This document shows, in pieces, positions 16,892 to 25,209 of a DNA stretch of 61,215 nt. Numbering within the stretch: the stretch's first letter is position 1; every line of letters starts with the position of its first letter. The stretch is from NCBI GenBank assembly GCA_023269765.1, contig JAGDWH010000004.1:1-61215 (forward strand), given 5' to 3'. The DNA comes from Desulfurococcaceae archaeon. GTDB lineage: Archaea; Thermoproteota; Thermoprotei_A; Sulfolobales; Desulfurococcaceae. The notes beneath the pieces were generated by a model, which worked only from the letters and a program-made list of their open reading frames with translations, was not told the origin of the DNA and made no database searches. The position numbers and the translations under genes are program-made.

Positions 16892-17070
16892 CAACTTCTG
16901 CTCTTCCAGTAGCTTAGGCGTCTTAGCGAGGTTAGAACAGCCCCTTCCTCTGCTGGCAAAGCTCATTAGCTTTATGCAATTACGCGTCGCGTGAAGGTTT
17001 GCTATCCTGCATTTTAGGGAAGGTATATTACGCTGTTAAACTAAACTTCTAAGCGGGGCTCGCTTACAGC

Positions 17071-17511
17071 GTGGTGCAGCACCACATGTCACACGTGTTA
17101 AGCAGGCGTGACATCGAGATACTGAAATCCCTCTACAAGGCGGAAAACCCGATTTACCAAAGCGAAATACCCTCTCTCTTAGGACTAGACTCTAAAATCG
17201 TGTCGAAAACCCTTAGCAAGCTCGAGAAGCTGGGGTTTATCACGAGAGAACAGGTAGTGTACAATAAGAGGCTGACATACCTCATTAGAGTAAACAAGAA
17301 AGCTATCCTCGAGGCACTTGAGGAGATAGGGGAGTCGCCGCTGACTCTTCGCGAAATAATCGAAAATGCCACCAATATACCCTGCGTGATCTGCCCTTAC
17401 ATTAACAGGTGCTATGAGGGTGGATTTTACGACCCATTAACGTGTCCTCGGCTATCAGGCTACATAAAGTCTATTTTGTCTAAAGCTAGCTTTGAAGAGC
17501 GGGGCCCATAA
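17071..17511 (+). CDS. tfeB: Transcription factor E beta subunit (Rpc34/hRPC39-like)
   Basis: A 146-residue protein with an N-terminal winged helix (about residues 12-75: SRRDIEILKSLY, IVSKTLSKLEKLGFI) and a C-terminal cysteine domain C-V-I-C, C at NRC, and C at LTC. This matches crenarchaeal TFE-beta, whose C-terminal cysteines hold a 4Fe-4S cluster and which pairs with TFE-alpha to help open promoters. The start is GTG 17071; an internal ATG at 17086 is possible. The 179 bases before it hold no frame I can support. Gene neighbours are gar1-tfb upstream, consistent with a transcription role. Confidence 0.82.
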   Translation: MVQHHMSHVLSRRDIEILKSLYKAENPIYQSEIPSLLGLDSKIVSKTLSKLEKLGFITREQVVYNKRLTYLIRVNKKAILEALEEIGESPLTLREIIENATNIPCVICPYINRCYEGGFYDPLTCPRLSGYIKSILSKASFEERGP

Positions 17512-17571
17512 ATTAGTCCCTGTAACTAAAAATAATATTTTGGGATGACTTTCAGCGAACCCCAGTCTGAA

Positions 17572-18885
17572 CTACTTGATGAAACCGGGCGCTATGGACC
17601 GCGGGTATATGACACCACTTCTATAGAGCTCTACAATCCTCCACGAAAGTTCTTCTTGCCTAAGCCAATCTCCATAGCCCCTGCCCAGCCCGACTATTCT
17701 CGCTAGTTCCTTCTTTACGTGCCACGGAACTACTGCAGGAGTTTTGCAGCCAAGTGGCGAGCCTGGAAGAGGAAGGTAATAGTGTAAGTGAATTCTGCCA
17801 CCCATTTTTACGACTTTCTTAGCTAGCTCAAGGGTTTCCAGCATATCCTCCAGTGTTTCTCCAGGAAATCCAACTATTATGTCAATATCTGGTGTAAAGC
17901 CTTCGCTAATGGCTGCGCTAACCGCGTTAATGACGTCTTCAACGGTGTGACCCCTGCGAATAGCTCTCAATATCCTTTCACTGCCTGACTGGGCCCCCAC
18001 GATTATTGCTTTATTTGCAACGTACTTTTTCAGCAACTTCGCGGATTCTTTATTTACGTGCTCGGGCCTTACTTCACTTGGAAAAGTGCCGAGAAATACT
18101 CTCCCGCCATACTTATCGGCCTTGGACTTCAGTCTCGAGAGCAGTTCTTCTACTTTATCTAGCTCTGGTTCGCGGCTCTGAGTCTTCATGCCGTAAGAGA
18201 GTCCGCTTGGTGATATGAACCTGAGGTCTTTGCCGCCATGCTCGAAGAACTTCTCTGCGTAGAATTCCACTTTTTCCACGCTCCTATGTCTGTAGAAATT
18301 GCCGTGGATGTAGGACACCTGGCAATAGGAGCAGCCATATGGACACCCTCTTGTTATTTCAATTGGGTTAAAAATGCCTCTCCAGTATGGAAATGGGTGC
18401 ACTTCGTCCAAGTTCACCGGCTTACGCCTACCTGTATAGTGGAACTTCCCCTCCTCTACGAAGCCCATGCCTTTCACGCTCTTCGGGTCTTCGCTGTTTT
18501 CCACTTTTTCAACAAACTCTCTGAAGGACTCTTCGGCCTCTCCTATAAAGACGTAGTCGAATCCAAGTGACGTGAGCGTGCCGATCGGATCACCGGAAGG
18601 GTGGGGGCCTCCTGCTACAGCTATTACTCCCAGGCTCCGCAGTGTTGCTAGTACACTCCTGAGTTTTTCGAGAAAGCCGTTTTCAGCGAGCATTGTGGTC
18701 AAAAGGCTCATTGCAACGATAACTTTCTCTCCGCTGCTCCTCAGGGTTTTCGAGATCTCTAGAACCTCCTCTAGGCTCCTTGCTAAGTGGATCTTAATGC
18801 CTTTGACTAAGTCTATTGAAGCGTATATGGCGTTTATGCTGTATTTAGTCCTCTTGTCATAGTACAAAACAACGTTCGTGGTCAT
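17572..18885 (-). CDS. B12-binding-domain radical SAM protein (MJ_1487-like)
   Basis: A 437-residue radical SAM enzyme of unknown substrate. The N-terminal 150 residues form a Rossmann-like cobalamin-type domain (VIVAMSLLTTML, AVAGGPHPSGDP, VFIGEAEESFREFV). The 4Fe-4S motif is CPYGCSYCQ (C-x3-C-x2-C) near residue 185, followed by IVGAQSGSERILRAIRRGHT and DIIVGFPGETLEDMLETLELA, typical of methylthiotransferase-like folds. It matches the archaeal family typified by MJ_1487 as I remember it. It stands alone on the minus strand, converging on tfeB. Confidence 0.85.
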   Translation of the reverse strand: MTTNVVLYYDKRTKYSINAIYASIDLVKGIKIHLARSLEEVLEISKTLRSSGEKVIVAMSLLTTMLAENGFLEKLRSVLATLRSLGVIAVAGGPHPSGDPIGTLTSLGFDYVFIGEAEESFREFVEKVENSEDPKSVKGMGFVEEGKFHYTGRRKPVNLDEVHPFPYWRGIFNPIEITRGCPYGCSYCQVSYIHGNFYRHRSVEKVEFYAEKFFEHGGKDLRFISPSGLSYGMKTQSREPELDKVEELLSRLKSKADKYGGRVFLGTFPSEVRPEHVNKESAKLLKKYVANKAIIVGAQSGSERILRAIRRGHTVEDVINAVSAAISEGFTPDIDIIVGFPGETLEDMLETLELAKKVVKMGGRIHLHYYLPLPGSPLGCKTPAVVPWHVKKELARIVGLGRGYGDWLRQEELSWRIVELYRSGVIYPRSIAPGFIK

Positions 18886-18991
18886 AGTGATACCGCAGAA
18901 GTACTTGGTTGCTACTCCTCTATTAGTAATCTTTATATGGAGGTCACCAAATCAGTATTGCCTGTGAAGCCGTCGATTACGGTGCAGAGAT

Positions 18992-19285
18992 GTGAAGAGC
19001 TCGAACCTGACGCCGGAAGAAATTCAAGAACTCAGTAAAAGAGTAAAACTCAAAATACTCCACGAAGACAGCGACGTTGTGCTCTTAACCGCTCCAAACG
19101 ACGAGGAGCTCGTGGAAATAGTAAAAGAGCTCCTGCGGTATAAGCCAATGAACTTGAAGGAGATACATCAGATACTGTCCGGAGTGGCGAGCGAAGATAA
19201 AATTAGAAAGGCTCTTACTACACTGCTCAAAAATGGAGAGGTATACTTAAGCGAAGATGGTAGATACATGTCACCCTCTATTTAA
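18992..19285 (+). CDS. Small winged-helix-like protein, unknown
   Basis: A 97-residue protein with an N-terminal helix rich in charged residues and a C-terminal half, about residues 50-95, that reads like a winged helix: NLKEIHQILSGVASEDKIRK followed by LLKNGEVYLSEDGRY. It could bind DNA or protein; no family is recognised with certainty. It has its own start GTG or ATG near 18992 and meets the HAD hydrolase gene tail to tail with 2 nt between. Confidence 0.6.
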   Translation: MKSSNLTPEEIQELSKRVKLKILHEDSDVVLLTAPNDEELVEIVKELLRYKPMNLKEIHQILSGVASEDKIRKALTTLLKNGEVYLSEDGRYMSPSI

Positions 19286-19287
19286 AG

Positions 19288-19956
19288 CTAGTCAAAGAAA
19301 CCAATATCACTAAGTATTACAAGTACTTCTTTAAAGTTGCTTGCTACTAGCTTAGCTCCTGCCTTCTTCAAGTGCTCAGCCCGTTCTGGAATAGGGGTTA
19401 ATCCGATGAATGTTCCACCCGCTTTAACACAGCTATAATAGTCTGTCGGAAAGTCGCCAATGCACACAAAGTTGTCGTGCACGCCGTATTTTGTCTTTAC
19501 ATAGCTCACTAAGAACGACTTGTCGAACAGAAACCCCTCTTCACCACCCATTAAGGCCGAGTCCCACAGGGTGTACACGTCATCTATGAACTCGCTAATG
19601 CCATGTTTTCTCAGGTCTAGCCAAATGTTTTGTGATGGCGTTTCTCTTCCACTCACTATTACTATTTTCGTGTCGAGACTCTTAGCATATACAAGGAATT
19701 CGCTCAAGCCCGCTCTCAGCCAAGAGTACCTTGACTGGTATAGTCTCCTAAACGTCTTCCAAAAGCTTTCTTGATCTACTCTACTTGGAACTTCGCTGTG
19801 GAGCTTGTTTTCGCTAAAGAGCGCTAAGAACTTGCTGTACTCTAAACAGCGCGCACCATGCAACTTTAATGCTGCACAATAGGCCTCGTAAAAGTCGAAG
19901 GTGTTATCAACAGTTGTTTCATCGTAGTCTAAAACCACGAGCCGCGGCTTGAACAC
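19288..19956 (-). CDS. HAD-superfamily hydrolase
   Basis: A 222-residue HAD hydrolase. Motif I is LDYDETTVDN (nucleophile Asp and acid Asp replaced by the second D-x-D/E pattern), motif II IVSGRE, and motif IV GDFPTDYYSCVKAGG. The cap lies between about residues 15 and 90, and the substrate is unknown, probably a small phosphate ester. The frame continues upstream to GTG 19989, but that part coincides with a C/D box guide RNA. GTG 19956 follows GAGGTG immediately behind the RNA's D box, so I take it as the start. Confidence 0.82.
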   Translation of the reverse strand: MFKPRLVVLDYDETTVDNTFDFYEAYCAALKLHGARCLEYSKFLALFSENKLHSEVPSRVDQESFWKTFRRLYQSRYSWLRAGLSEFLVYAKSLDTKIVIVSGRETPSQNIWLDLRKHGISEFIDDVYTLWDSALMGGEEGFLFDKSFLVSYVKTKYGVHDNFVCIGDFPTDYYSCVKAGGTFIGLTPIPERAEHLKKAGAKLVASNFKEVLVILSDIGFFD

Positions 19957-19962
19957 TCCATG

Positions 19963-20023
19963 CACCTCAGTCTTCGGGAGATACATCACATGTCAGGCTT
20001 CGGCAAAGTCATCACAGGCTCTG
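19963..20023 (-). ncRNA. C/D box sRNA (2'-O-methylation guide)
   Basis: On the minus strand the order is exactly that of an archaeal C/D sRNA: C box GTGATGA (20015-20009), a 12-nt guide CTTTGCCGAAGC, D' box CTGA (19996-19993), a 3-nt spacer, C' box GTGATGT (19989-19983), a second 12-nt guide ATCTCCCGAAGA, and D box CTGA (19970-19967). The D box is followed directly by the ribosome site of the HAD gene. A leftward TATA-like TAGATATTAGG near 20055-20045 fits a 5' end near 20023. The guides would target sequences containing CUUCGGC and CUUCGGGAGA; the latter resembles a conserved 23S rRNA segment from memory. Confidence 0.78.
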
Positions 20024-20116
20024 AAACTCGTAAAAGCATGCAACCTAATATCTACTTCTTAATGCCTCCAGTACATTAATAGATGTTAACGCAATACTGG
20101 TTTCAAGGCGGTTTTT

Positions 20117-20578
20117 ATGAGCACTTATGTTAAACTATGTGACCTGAGAGAGAGGCTTCACTGTCGTGAAGCTGGCTTTGAGGTTGTCGACAGCGTAGTA
20201 GTAGCTAAAAGCGAGGGCACAACCCCAGTCATGTTCGTGGTTAACATCAATGAATTTGTTGTATGCCCAGGCCTTGGTTTTCAAGTGCATGTCTGGGGCT
20301 TAGAAAAAATCGTGTTCTGGATTCTCCCAGAAGGTGTTTCAAAGTGTATTTTGCTGAGAGACGTCTTCGTAGACGAGTGCGGCGAGGGTTTGTACACTAT
20401 ATCACGCACACCTGGTGCTTGCAATAAGCTCGCAGAAAGCGGCTGCTTACCTAGAGCGTTAAGAATCTCGAGCACAAGCAAGATGCCCATATTCGTGTGC
20501 GTCGACTTAGACGTGGAAATTCCCGCTGAGAACATAATTGAGTATGAAAACCTCTGTCGTTCTCAGAGTGGGGATTAG
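20117..20578 (+). CDS. Hypothetical protein, cysteine-containing
   Basis: A 153-residue soluble protein with nine cysteines spread along the chain, no clear paired-cysteine metal motif, no membrane segment and no family I recognise. The alternating hydrophobic stretches (VVDSVVVAKSEG, PVMFVVNINEFVV, MPIFVCVDLDVEI) suggest a beta-rich fold. Codon use looks like that of the neighbours. The stop is followed after 2 nt by the TatD gene, so the two are probably co-transcribed. Confidence 0.6.
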   Translation: MSTYVKLCDLRERLHCREAGFEVVDSVVVAKSEGTTPVMFVVNINEFVVCPGLGFQVHVWGLEKIVFWILPEGVSKCILLRDVFVDECGEGLYTISRTPGACNKLAESGCLPRALRISSTSKMPIFVCVDLDVEIPAENIIEYENLCRSQSGD

Positions 20579-20580
20579 CA

Positions 20581-21309
20581 TTGCTTGTTGATGCCCACGT
20601 GCACTGCCACGAACTAGAGGAAGTTGAAAAGTACTCGCTACTGCAGAAACTAGTGCTTGTCTGCGTCTCGGATGACCCGGAGTCTAGCTTGACTACTCTA
20701 GAGCTCAGCAAAAAATACGCCAACATAGAGCCCTGCATTGGAATACACCCGTGGGTTGCACACGAGTACGGTGGAGGAGAAGCAAGGCACTTAGTTGAGC
20801 GTGTCTTGAGAAATCACGATATAAAGTGCCTTGGAGAAGTAGGCTTAGACAAGAAGTTCAAGCCAGAGACCTTCAATAAACAGCTGGAAGTATTTAACGT
20901 TTTTCTCACCTATGCAAAGGAGTACGACCTTGTCCTAAACCTCCACGCAGCTGGTGCATGGCGAGAAGTACTCGACTTGCTGATTTCTAGAGATATTCAA
21001 AGAGCTTACTTCCACTGGTATACGGGGCCCGTTGAGCTCTTAGAACCCCTTAGTGCGGCTGGTTACTATGTAGGTGCTAACCCGGCGTGGATTATACAGC
21101 AGAAACACAGAGAGGTGCTGGAAGTCGCGAGCCTGAATTTCTTACTAACAGAGAGCGATGCACCCTATACCTATAGAGGGCTAAAAATGACCCCCGAGCT
21201 CGTCGAAAAAACACTAGAATTCCTAGCTAAAGTGAAGAAGTTCGAAATTGAAGAGGTCATCAACGTGGTTTATAAGAACTACTTAAAGCTATTCAAGAAG
21301 AAGCTGTAG
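20581..21309 (+). CDS. TatD-family metal-dependent hydrolase
   Basis: A 242-residue amidohydrolase-fold protein of the TatD nuclease family. Metal ligands are visible in VDAHVHCHE at the start, GEVGLDKKF near residue 82, the His of LNLHAAGA near residue 122, the His of YFHWYTG, and the Asp of LLTESDAPY. The TatD family includes 3'-5' DNases and amidohydrolases, so the substrate is not certain. The start is TTG. The last 17 nt overlap, on the opposite strand, the end of the HTH/coiled-coil gene. Confidence 0.85.
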   Translation: MLVDAHVHCHELEEVEKYSLLQKLVLVCVSDDPESSLTTLELSKKYANIEPCIGIHPWVAHEYGGGEARHLVERVLRNHDIKCLGEVGLDKKFKPETFNKQLEVFNVFLTYAKEYDLVLNLHAAGAWREVLDLLISRDIQRAYFHWYTGPVELLEPLSAAGYYVGANPAWIIQQKHREVLEVASLNFLLTESDAPYTYRGLKMTPELVEKTLEFLAKVKKFEIEEVINVVYKNYLKLFKKKL

Positions 21310-22018
21310 CGCTACTTGCTATGCTCGCTACTTCTTCAGCGAGGCCTCTTATCTTCTTTAGGGACTGTATCAGTTCGTTGACCCTGGCTTGTAGGCTTTC
21401 CTTCTCGGATACCGCCTTCTGGAGTTCTCTCCTGAGATCTTCCACTTCCTTCTCGCGTGCTTTAATGCTCTCCGTGAGCTTCTCGATTTCTGCCTCCTTA
21501 GCTTTCAGCGTATTATTCAACTCTCCGAGCGTGCGTTCTAACTCGCGAAGCTTGGCTTCTAGTGCCTTATTCTGCTCTTTAAGTCTTTCTAGTTCAAGGC
21601 GCTGTGCCACGGCTTCTTCTGGGAGAGCCTGTGCTTTAATGAATGGAACTACTAGTACTAGTTCACCTTTTTTCAACTTCTCGTATGTCTCGGCAATGAG
21701 TTTGCCGGCCTTTGTCTTTTGGTTTAAGTGGCTCCTAATAGATGCCTCGGACCTTCCAAGTTCCTCCGCGATTTGGGGTACTGTTAACCCTGCTTTACTC
21801 CTAGCTAGGGCGGCGGCTGCTACAGCCAAGCTATCAAGCCACGTTGACCTCTCAATGGGGTCTCTTATCAGTTCTAAAACCTCGGGGCGGTAAAGCGTTC
21901 CCACAATTAATGCAACTTCTAGTTGCATTATCTCTTTCTTACCAAGGGGTTTGAGCGGTACATTTGAGAGATCTATCACGATTTCTTCAGTAGTAGTTGT
22001 TTCTCCACTCACGCGCAA
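21293..22018 (-). CDS. HTH plus coiled-coil protein, unknown
   Basis: A 241-residue protein with a helix-turn-helix near residues 78-105 (GLTVPQIAEELGRSEASIRS), preceded by an all-helical part, and a coiled coil from about residue 135 to 225 built on Glu, Lys and Leu. The combination suggests a DNA-binding dimer or chromosome-associated regulator; this is inference. Start GTG or ATG at 22018. The gene is alone, reads towards TatD, and overlaps its 3' end. Confidence 0.7.
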   Translation of the reverse strand: MRVSGETTTTEEIVIDLSNVPLKPLGKKEIMQLEVALIVGTLYRPEVLELIRDPIERSTWLDSLAVAAAALARSKAGLTVPQIAEELGRSEASIRSHLNQKTKAGKLIAETYEKLKKGELVLVVPFIKAQALPEEAVAQRLELERLKEQNKALEAKLRELERTLGELNNTLKAKEAEIEKLTESIKAREKEVEDLRRELQKAVSEKESLQARVNELIQSLKKIRGLAEEVASIASSATASS

Positions 22019-22122
22019 CCCCAGGTTGCTCTTACACCACGATATACTTGCCCATAACCTCTAAATAAGTGTTCCATCACACTACGCTTTTACTGCTTCA
22101 TGGGCGAATTCGTGAGTAGTAC

Positions 22123-23736
22123 TTAGCAAGGCTTGCTCCTACTTACTTCAAGAACGTTTTTAACGAAGAGGCTGAATAGGGGGCTTGGCTGAAGAGGCCT
22201 GCTCTTGAACTCTGGGTGCGCCTGAGTGCCCAGGTACATCACTTTGTTGTCTTTAAGCTCGATTATCTCGACATACCCCTCTTCGCTGTACCCTGATACC
22301 ACGATCCCCGCTTTCTCTAATAGGTCTAAGTACTTGTTGTTAAACCCGTATCTGTGTCTATGCCTCTCGTACACTATGCTTGTACCATAAGCCTTCCAAG
22401 CCCATGTGCCTGGGTTGATGATGATCTTTTTTGCACCAAGCCTCATTGTTCCTCCTAAGAGTCCTACATGTCTTTGTTCTTCGAGTAGCTCTATAACGGG
22501 GTGAGGCGTATTTGGATCTAGCTCAGTGCTATTGGCCTCTTCTAATCCAATGACGTTTCTGAACACTTCAATAACCATTAACTGCATTCCGAAGCATATT
22601 CCAAGGGTGGGCTTTCCCCCTTCGCGTAGTCTTCTCAGTGCGGCTATTTTGCCCTCAGCCCCTCTTTTTCCAAATCCGGGTAGTACTATTGCTCCATCGG
22701 CTTCTTCGAGCATTTCCAAGGTCTCTGGTCGGCTTTCAATATCTGTAGACTCTATCCAGACAAGTTCGGGCTTTACACCAATCCACGCCGATGCGTGTTT
22801 TAGTGCTTCAATTATGCTCACATAGCTATCTTTGATTTTTGTATACTTGCCTATCATCGCTATTTTAACCCTGATGCTCGCTTGCTTGAGCCTCGAGACA
22901 AACTCTCTCCAGCGCCCTAGCTCGGGCTCTCTGTAGTCGAGTCCGAGTTTCTCAGCTATGTACTTTGTAAGTCCCTGCTTGTGGAGGTATAGTGGAACTT
23001 CATAGATGTGTTCTAAATCAGGGTCGTCAAAGACTGCTCTTGGAGGCAGGTTACTATAGAGGGCTACCTTACCCCGGGCTTCGTCGTCTAAAGGCCTTGA
23101 TGACCGCACTACAATAGCGTCAGGCTGAATACCTATTCTCCTTAGTTCTTGGACGCTGTGTTGTATGGGCTTGGTCTTTACTTCGCCACTTGGCAAGACT
23201 GGTGCTAACCCCACATGCACATAGAAAGTGTTGCGATCGCCTTCATCAAATCTCATTTGCCTCGCTGCTTCAAGAAATGGTAGTCCCTCGATATCGCCGA
23301 CAGTTCCGCCAATTTCGACGATCGCCACATCGGCGCCCTCGTCTCTAGCTACCTCTCTTATTCTGGACTTTATTTCGTCCGTTACATGCGGTATTATTTG
23401 AACGCAGCGACCTAGGTATTCGCCTTTCCTCTCCTTCATTATGACGCTGTAGTATACCTGGCCTGAGGTTATGTTGTTCTTCTTGCTCAGATTAGTTCCT
23501 AGGAACCTCTCGTAGTGGCCTATATCCATATCGGTTTCTCCGCCGTCTTCTGTGACGAAAACCTCGCCGTGGGCGTAAGGGTTCATGGTTCCTGCATCGA
23601 CATTTAAGTACGGATCTATTTTGATTATTGTAACATTGTATCCTGCCGACTTTAGTAGTAAGCCAATAGAGGCTGCAACAATGCCTTTTCCGAGACCCGA
23701 GAGAACGCCGCCAGTAACGAACAAGTACTTTGGCAT
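22123..23736 (-). CDS. pyrG: CTP synthase
   Basis: A 537-residue CTP synthase, making CTP from UTP with ATP and glutamine. The synthase domain opens with [17 protein letters not shown], has [20 protein letters not shown] and [12 protein letters not shown], and the glutamine amidotransferase domain has GICFGMQ with the catalytic Cys near residue 375 and the closing [12 protein letters not shown] with His and Glu. Length and domains are complete. It is divergent from a phosphoribosyltransferase gene, with which it seems to share a TATA element. Confidence 0.97.
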   Translation of the reverse strand: MPKYLFVTGGVLSGLGKGIVAASIGLLLKSAGYNVTIIKIDPYLNVDAGTMNPYAHGEVFVTEDGGETDMDIGHYERFLGTNLSKKNNITSGQVYYSVIMKERKGEYLGRCVQIIPHVTDEIKSRIREVARDEGADVAIVEIGGTVGDIEGLPFLEAARQMRFDEGDRNTFYVHVGLAPVLPSGEVKTKPIQHSVQELRRIGIQPDAIVVRSSRPLDDEARGKVALYSNLPPRAVFDDPDLEHIYEVPLYLHKQGLTKYIAEKLGLDYREPELGRWREFVSRLKQASIRVKIAMIGKYTKIKDSYVSIIEALKHASAWIGVKPELVWIESTDIESRPETLEMLEEADGAIVLPGFGKRGAEGKIAALRRLREGGKPTLGICFGMQLMVIEVFRNVIGLEEANSTELDPNTPHPVIELLEEQRHVGLLGGTMRLGAKKIIINPGTWAWKAYGTSIVYERHRHRYGFNNKYLDLLEKAGIVVSGYSEEGYVEIIELKDNKVMYLGTQAHPEFKSRPLQPSPLFSLFVKNVLEVSRSKPC

Positions 23737-23768
23737 TCCGTGCCCATCTCTTCTATGTCTTTCTCAAT

Positions 23769-23778
23769 CTTTAAAAAC
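23769..23778. promoter_or_regulatory. Single TATA-like element between pyrG and the phosphoribosyltransferase gene
   Basis: CTTTAAAAAC reads as a TATA box in both directions. Rightward it predicts a transcript start near 23799, three bases before ATG 23802; leftward near 23746, ten bases before the pyrG ATG. The intergenic gap is only 65 bases and no second box is apparent. Confidence 0.45.
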
Positions 23779-23801
23779 GGCTATCTGAATTACGTCTAAA
23801 C

Positions 23802-24335
23802 ATGAGTGCGCGAGAGCGTGCACTGAAATATATTAGTTGGAGCGACATTGTCGAGATATCGGCGAAGCTGTCGCACGAGGTCTCAAAAAAGTTTAGACCA
23901 GATGTTATCGTCGCAATAGCAAAGGGCGGCTTAATACCAGCTAGAATAGTGCTGGAGTTCCTCGGCGTCGATGAAGTGGGATTCGTCGAAGTCAAGTTTT
24001 ACAAATCCATTGGAGTAACAGTTGAAAAGCCGTATATAAAGTCCATGTCCGTGCCCCCCATCACGGGCAAAAACGTTCTTGTCGTGGACGATGTTGTCGA
24101 CTCTGGGAGGACGATGCAACTAGTTGTCCAGGTTCTTTCGGCTCAAAAACCCCTTGAAGTGAAAACCCTAGCGCTCTATGTTAAGCCGTGGTCCACGTTC
24201 ATACCGGACTTTTACTACGCTGTAGTTAGCGAGTGGATAGTGTTTCCGTGGGAGGTTTGCGAGGCACTTAAAGAGGGTGTTATTGTAGACCACGAAGAGT
24301 ACAGGAAGTACTCTGCTTACTGTTCACCACGGTAA
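23802..24335 (+). CDS. Purine phosphoribosyltransferase (Gpt-like)
   Basis: A 177-residue type I phosphoribosyltransferase. The PRPP-binding loop is VLVVDDVVDSGRTM near residue 90, and VIVAIAKGGLIPARIV near residue 35 is the hood-side conserved loop. Similar archaeal proteins salvage guanine, xanthine or hypoxanthine, but the base specificity cannot be read here. The start ATG lies almost at the predicted transcript start, suggesting a leaderless mRNA. It is divergent from CTP synthase. Confidence 0.83.
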   Translation: MSARERALKYISWSDIVEISAKLSHEVSKKFRPDVIVAIAKGGLIPARIVLEFLGVDEVGFVEVKFYKSIGVTVEKPYIKSMSVPPITGKNVLVVDDVVDSGRTMQLVVQVLSAQKPLEVKTLALYVKPWSTFIPDFYYAVVSEWIVFPWEVCEALKEGVIVDHEEYRKYSAYCSPR

Positions 24336-24355
24336 TAGATAGGGGCCTGCCAAGG

Positions 24356-25087
24356 CTATCGAGTAAACTTGAGCACTTTATCTGGGTAGACTACGATTCC
24401 CTTGTCGGTAATCTCGAAGATGTGCCTCTTCATGCTGTGGCTTGTCCCCCTCATTTTCCACACAATTAGGCTTCTCACAAGCTCGCCGTTTACTTCATCT
24501 AAGTCGAGGCGTATAATGCCATCGGCTGCGTGCTCAACGCCGGGGCCTCCAAAGCCTCTTTCAGTTACGGATACTTGAGACACGAGTATGCTCGTCGTAC
24601 CCATACCTGAAAGCACTTTCTTTAGTTGTAGTACAATGCTCCTCGCGACAGAAGGCCTTGTTAAGTATAGCGTTGACACGCTGTCGACGACTACTCTTTG
24701 CGCGTTTACATCTCTTATGGCTGCCTTGAGTACGTCTATGAGTTCTTCAACGCTATCGGGATCTCTGACCACGTATTTCTCCCTCTTAGCACTTTCACCT
24801 ATACCTGCCGTGAACGCGTCGACTATGGCAAACTTGCCTTCTTGCTCGTATGTTTTCACGTCCCATCCAAAGTTTCTCATGTTTACTCTAACTTGAACCG
24901 GGTGCTCTTCTAAGGCTACATAGACTCCAGGCTCTCCTAGTTGAAGCCCGCCCCATAGAAACTGCATAGACAGTATGCTCTTCCCTGTTCCCGGGCCGCC
25001 ACTCAGTAGAACTACGTTCCTCTTGGGAATCCCTCCATTTAGTATTTCATCAAGTCCTGGAACACTCGTTTTAACGCGCTCGACCAC
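24356..25087 (-). CDS. KaiC/RadA-type ATPase
   Basis: A 243-residue single-domain RecA-fold ATPase of the archaeal KaiC group. The start [20 protein letters not shown] leads into Walker A GGPGTGKS near residue 32; Walker B is [11 protein letters not shown] near residue 132, and the C-terminus has the [19 protein letters not shown] element. Function is unproved; relatives act in signalling and archaeal motility control. ATG 25108 is in frame, but the TATA box at 25134-25123 predicts a transcript start near 25103, so GTG 25087, with GGTGG before it, is taken. Confidence 0.85.
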   Translation of the reverse strand: MVERVKTSVPGLDEILNGGIPKRNVVLLSGGPGTGKSILSMQFLWGGLQLGEPGVYVALEEHPVQVRVNMRNFGWDVKTYEQEGKFAIVDAFTAGIGESAKREKYVVRDPDSVEELIDVLKAAIRDVNAQRVVVDSVSTLYLTRPSVARSIVLQLKKVLSGMGTTSILVSQVSVTERGFGGPGVEHAADGIIRLDLDEVNGELVRSLIVWKMRGTSHSMKRHIFEITDKGIVVYPDKVLKFTR

Positions 25088-25122
25088 TAGCACCACCGGT
25101 AGCACCATAACTTTGAAAAGGG

Positions 25123-25134
25123 CTATTTATAAAG
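25123..25134 (-). promoter_or_regulatory. TATA box of the KaiC-type gene
   Basis: CTTTATAAATAG within the near-palindrome GGGCTATTTATAAAGCCC. The expected start near 25103 lies inside the longest reading frame and decides for the GTG start at 25087. Confidence 0.5.
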
Positions 25135-25209
25135 CCCTCGCGCATCAATTGAAAGCCATTCCCGTATATTACCCCATTAGAGATCTAGTAGTAGCAAGGG
25201 ACCAAGCTA

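Noticed and set aside
17540..17600. GGATGAC, CTGA and TTGATGA near the end of the radical SAM gene as a C/D sRNA
   Set aside because: The first guide is too long, no D box follows the second C-like box, and part of it is coding sequence.
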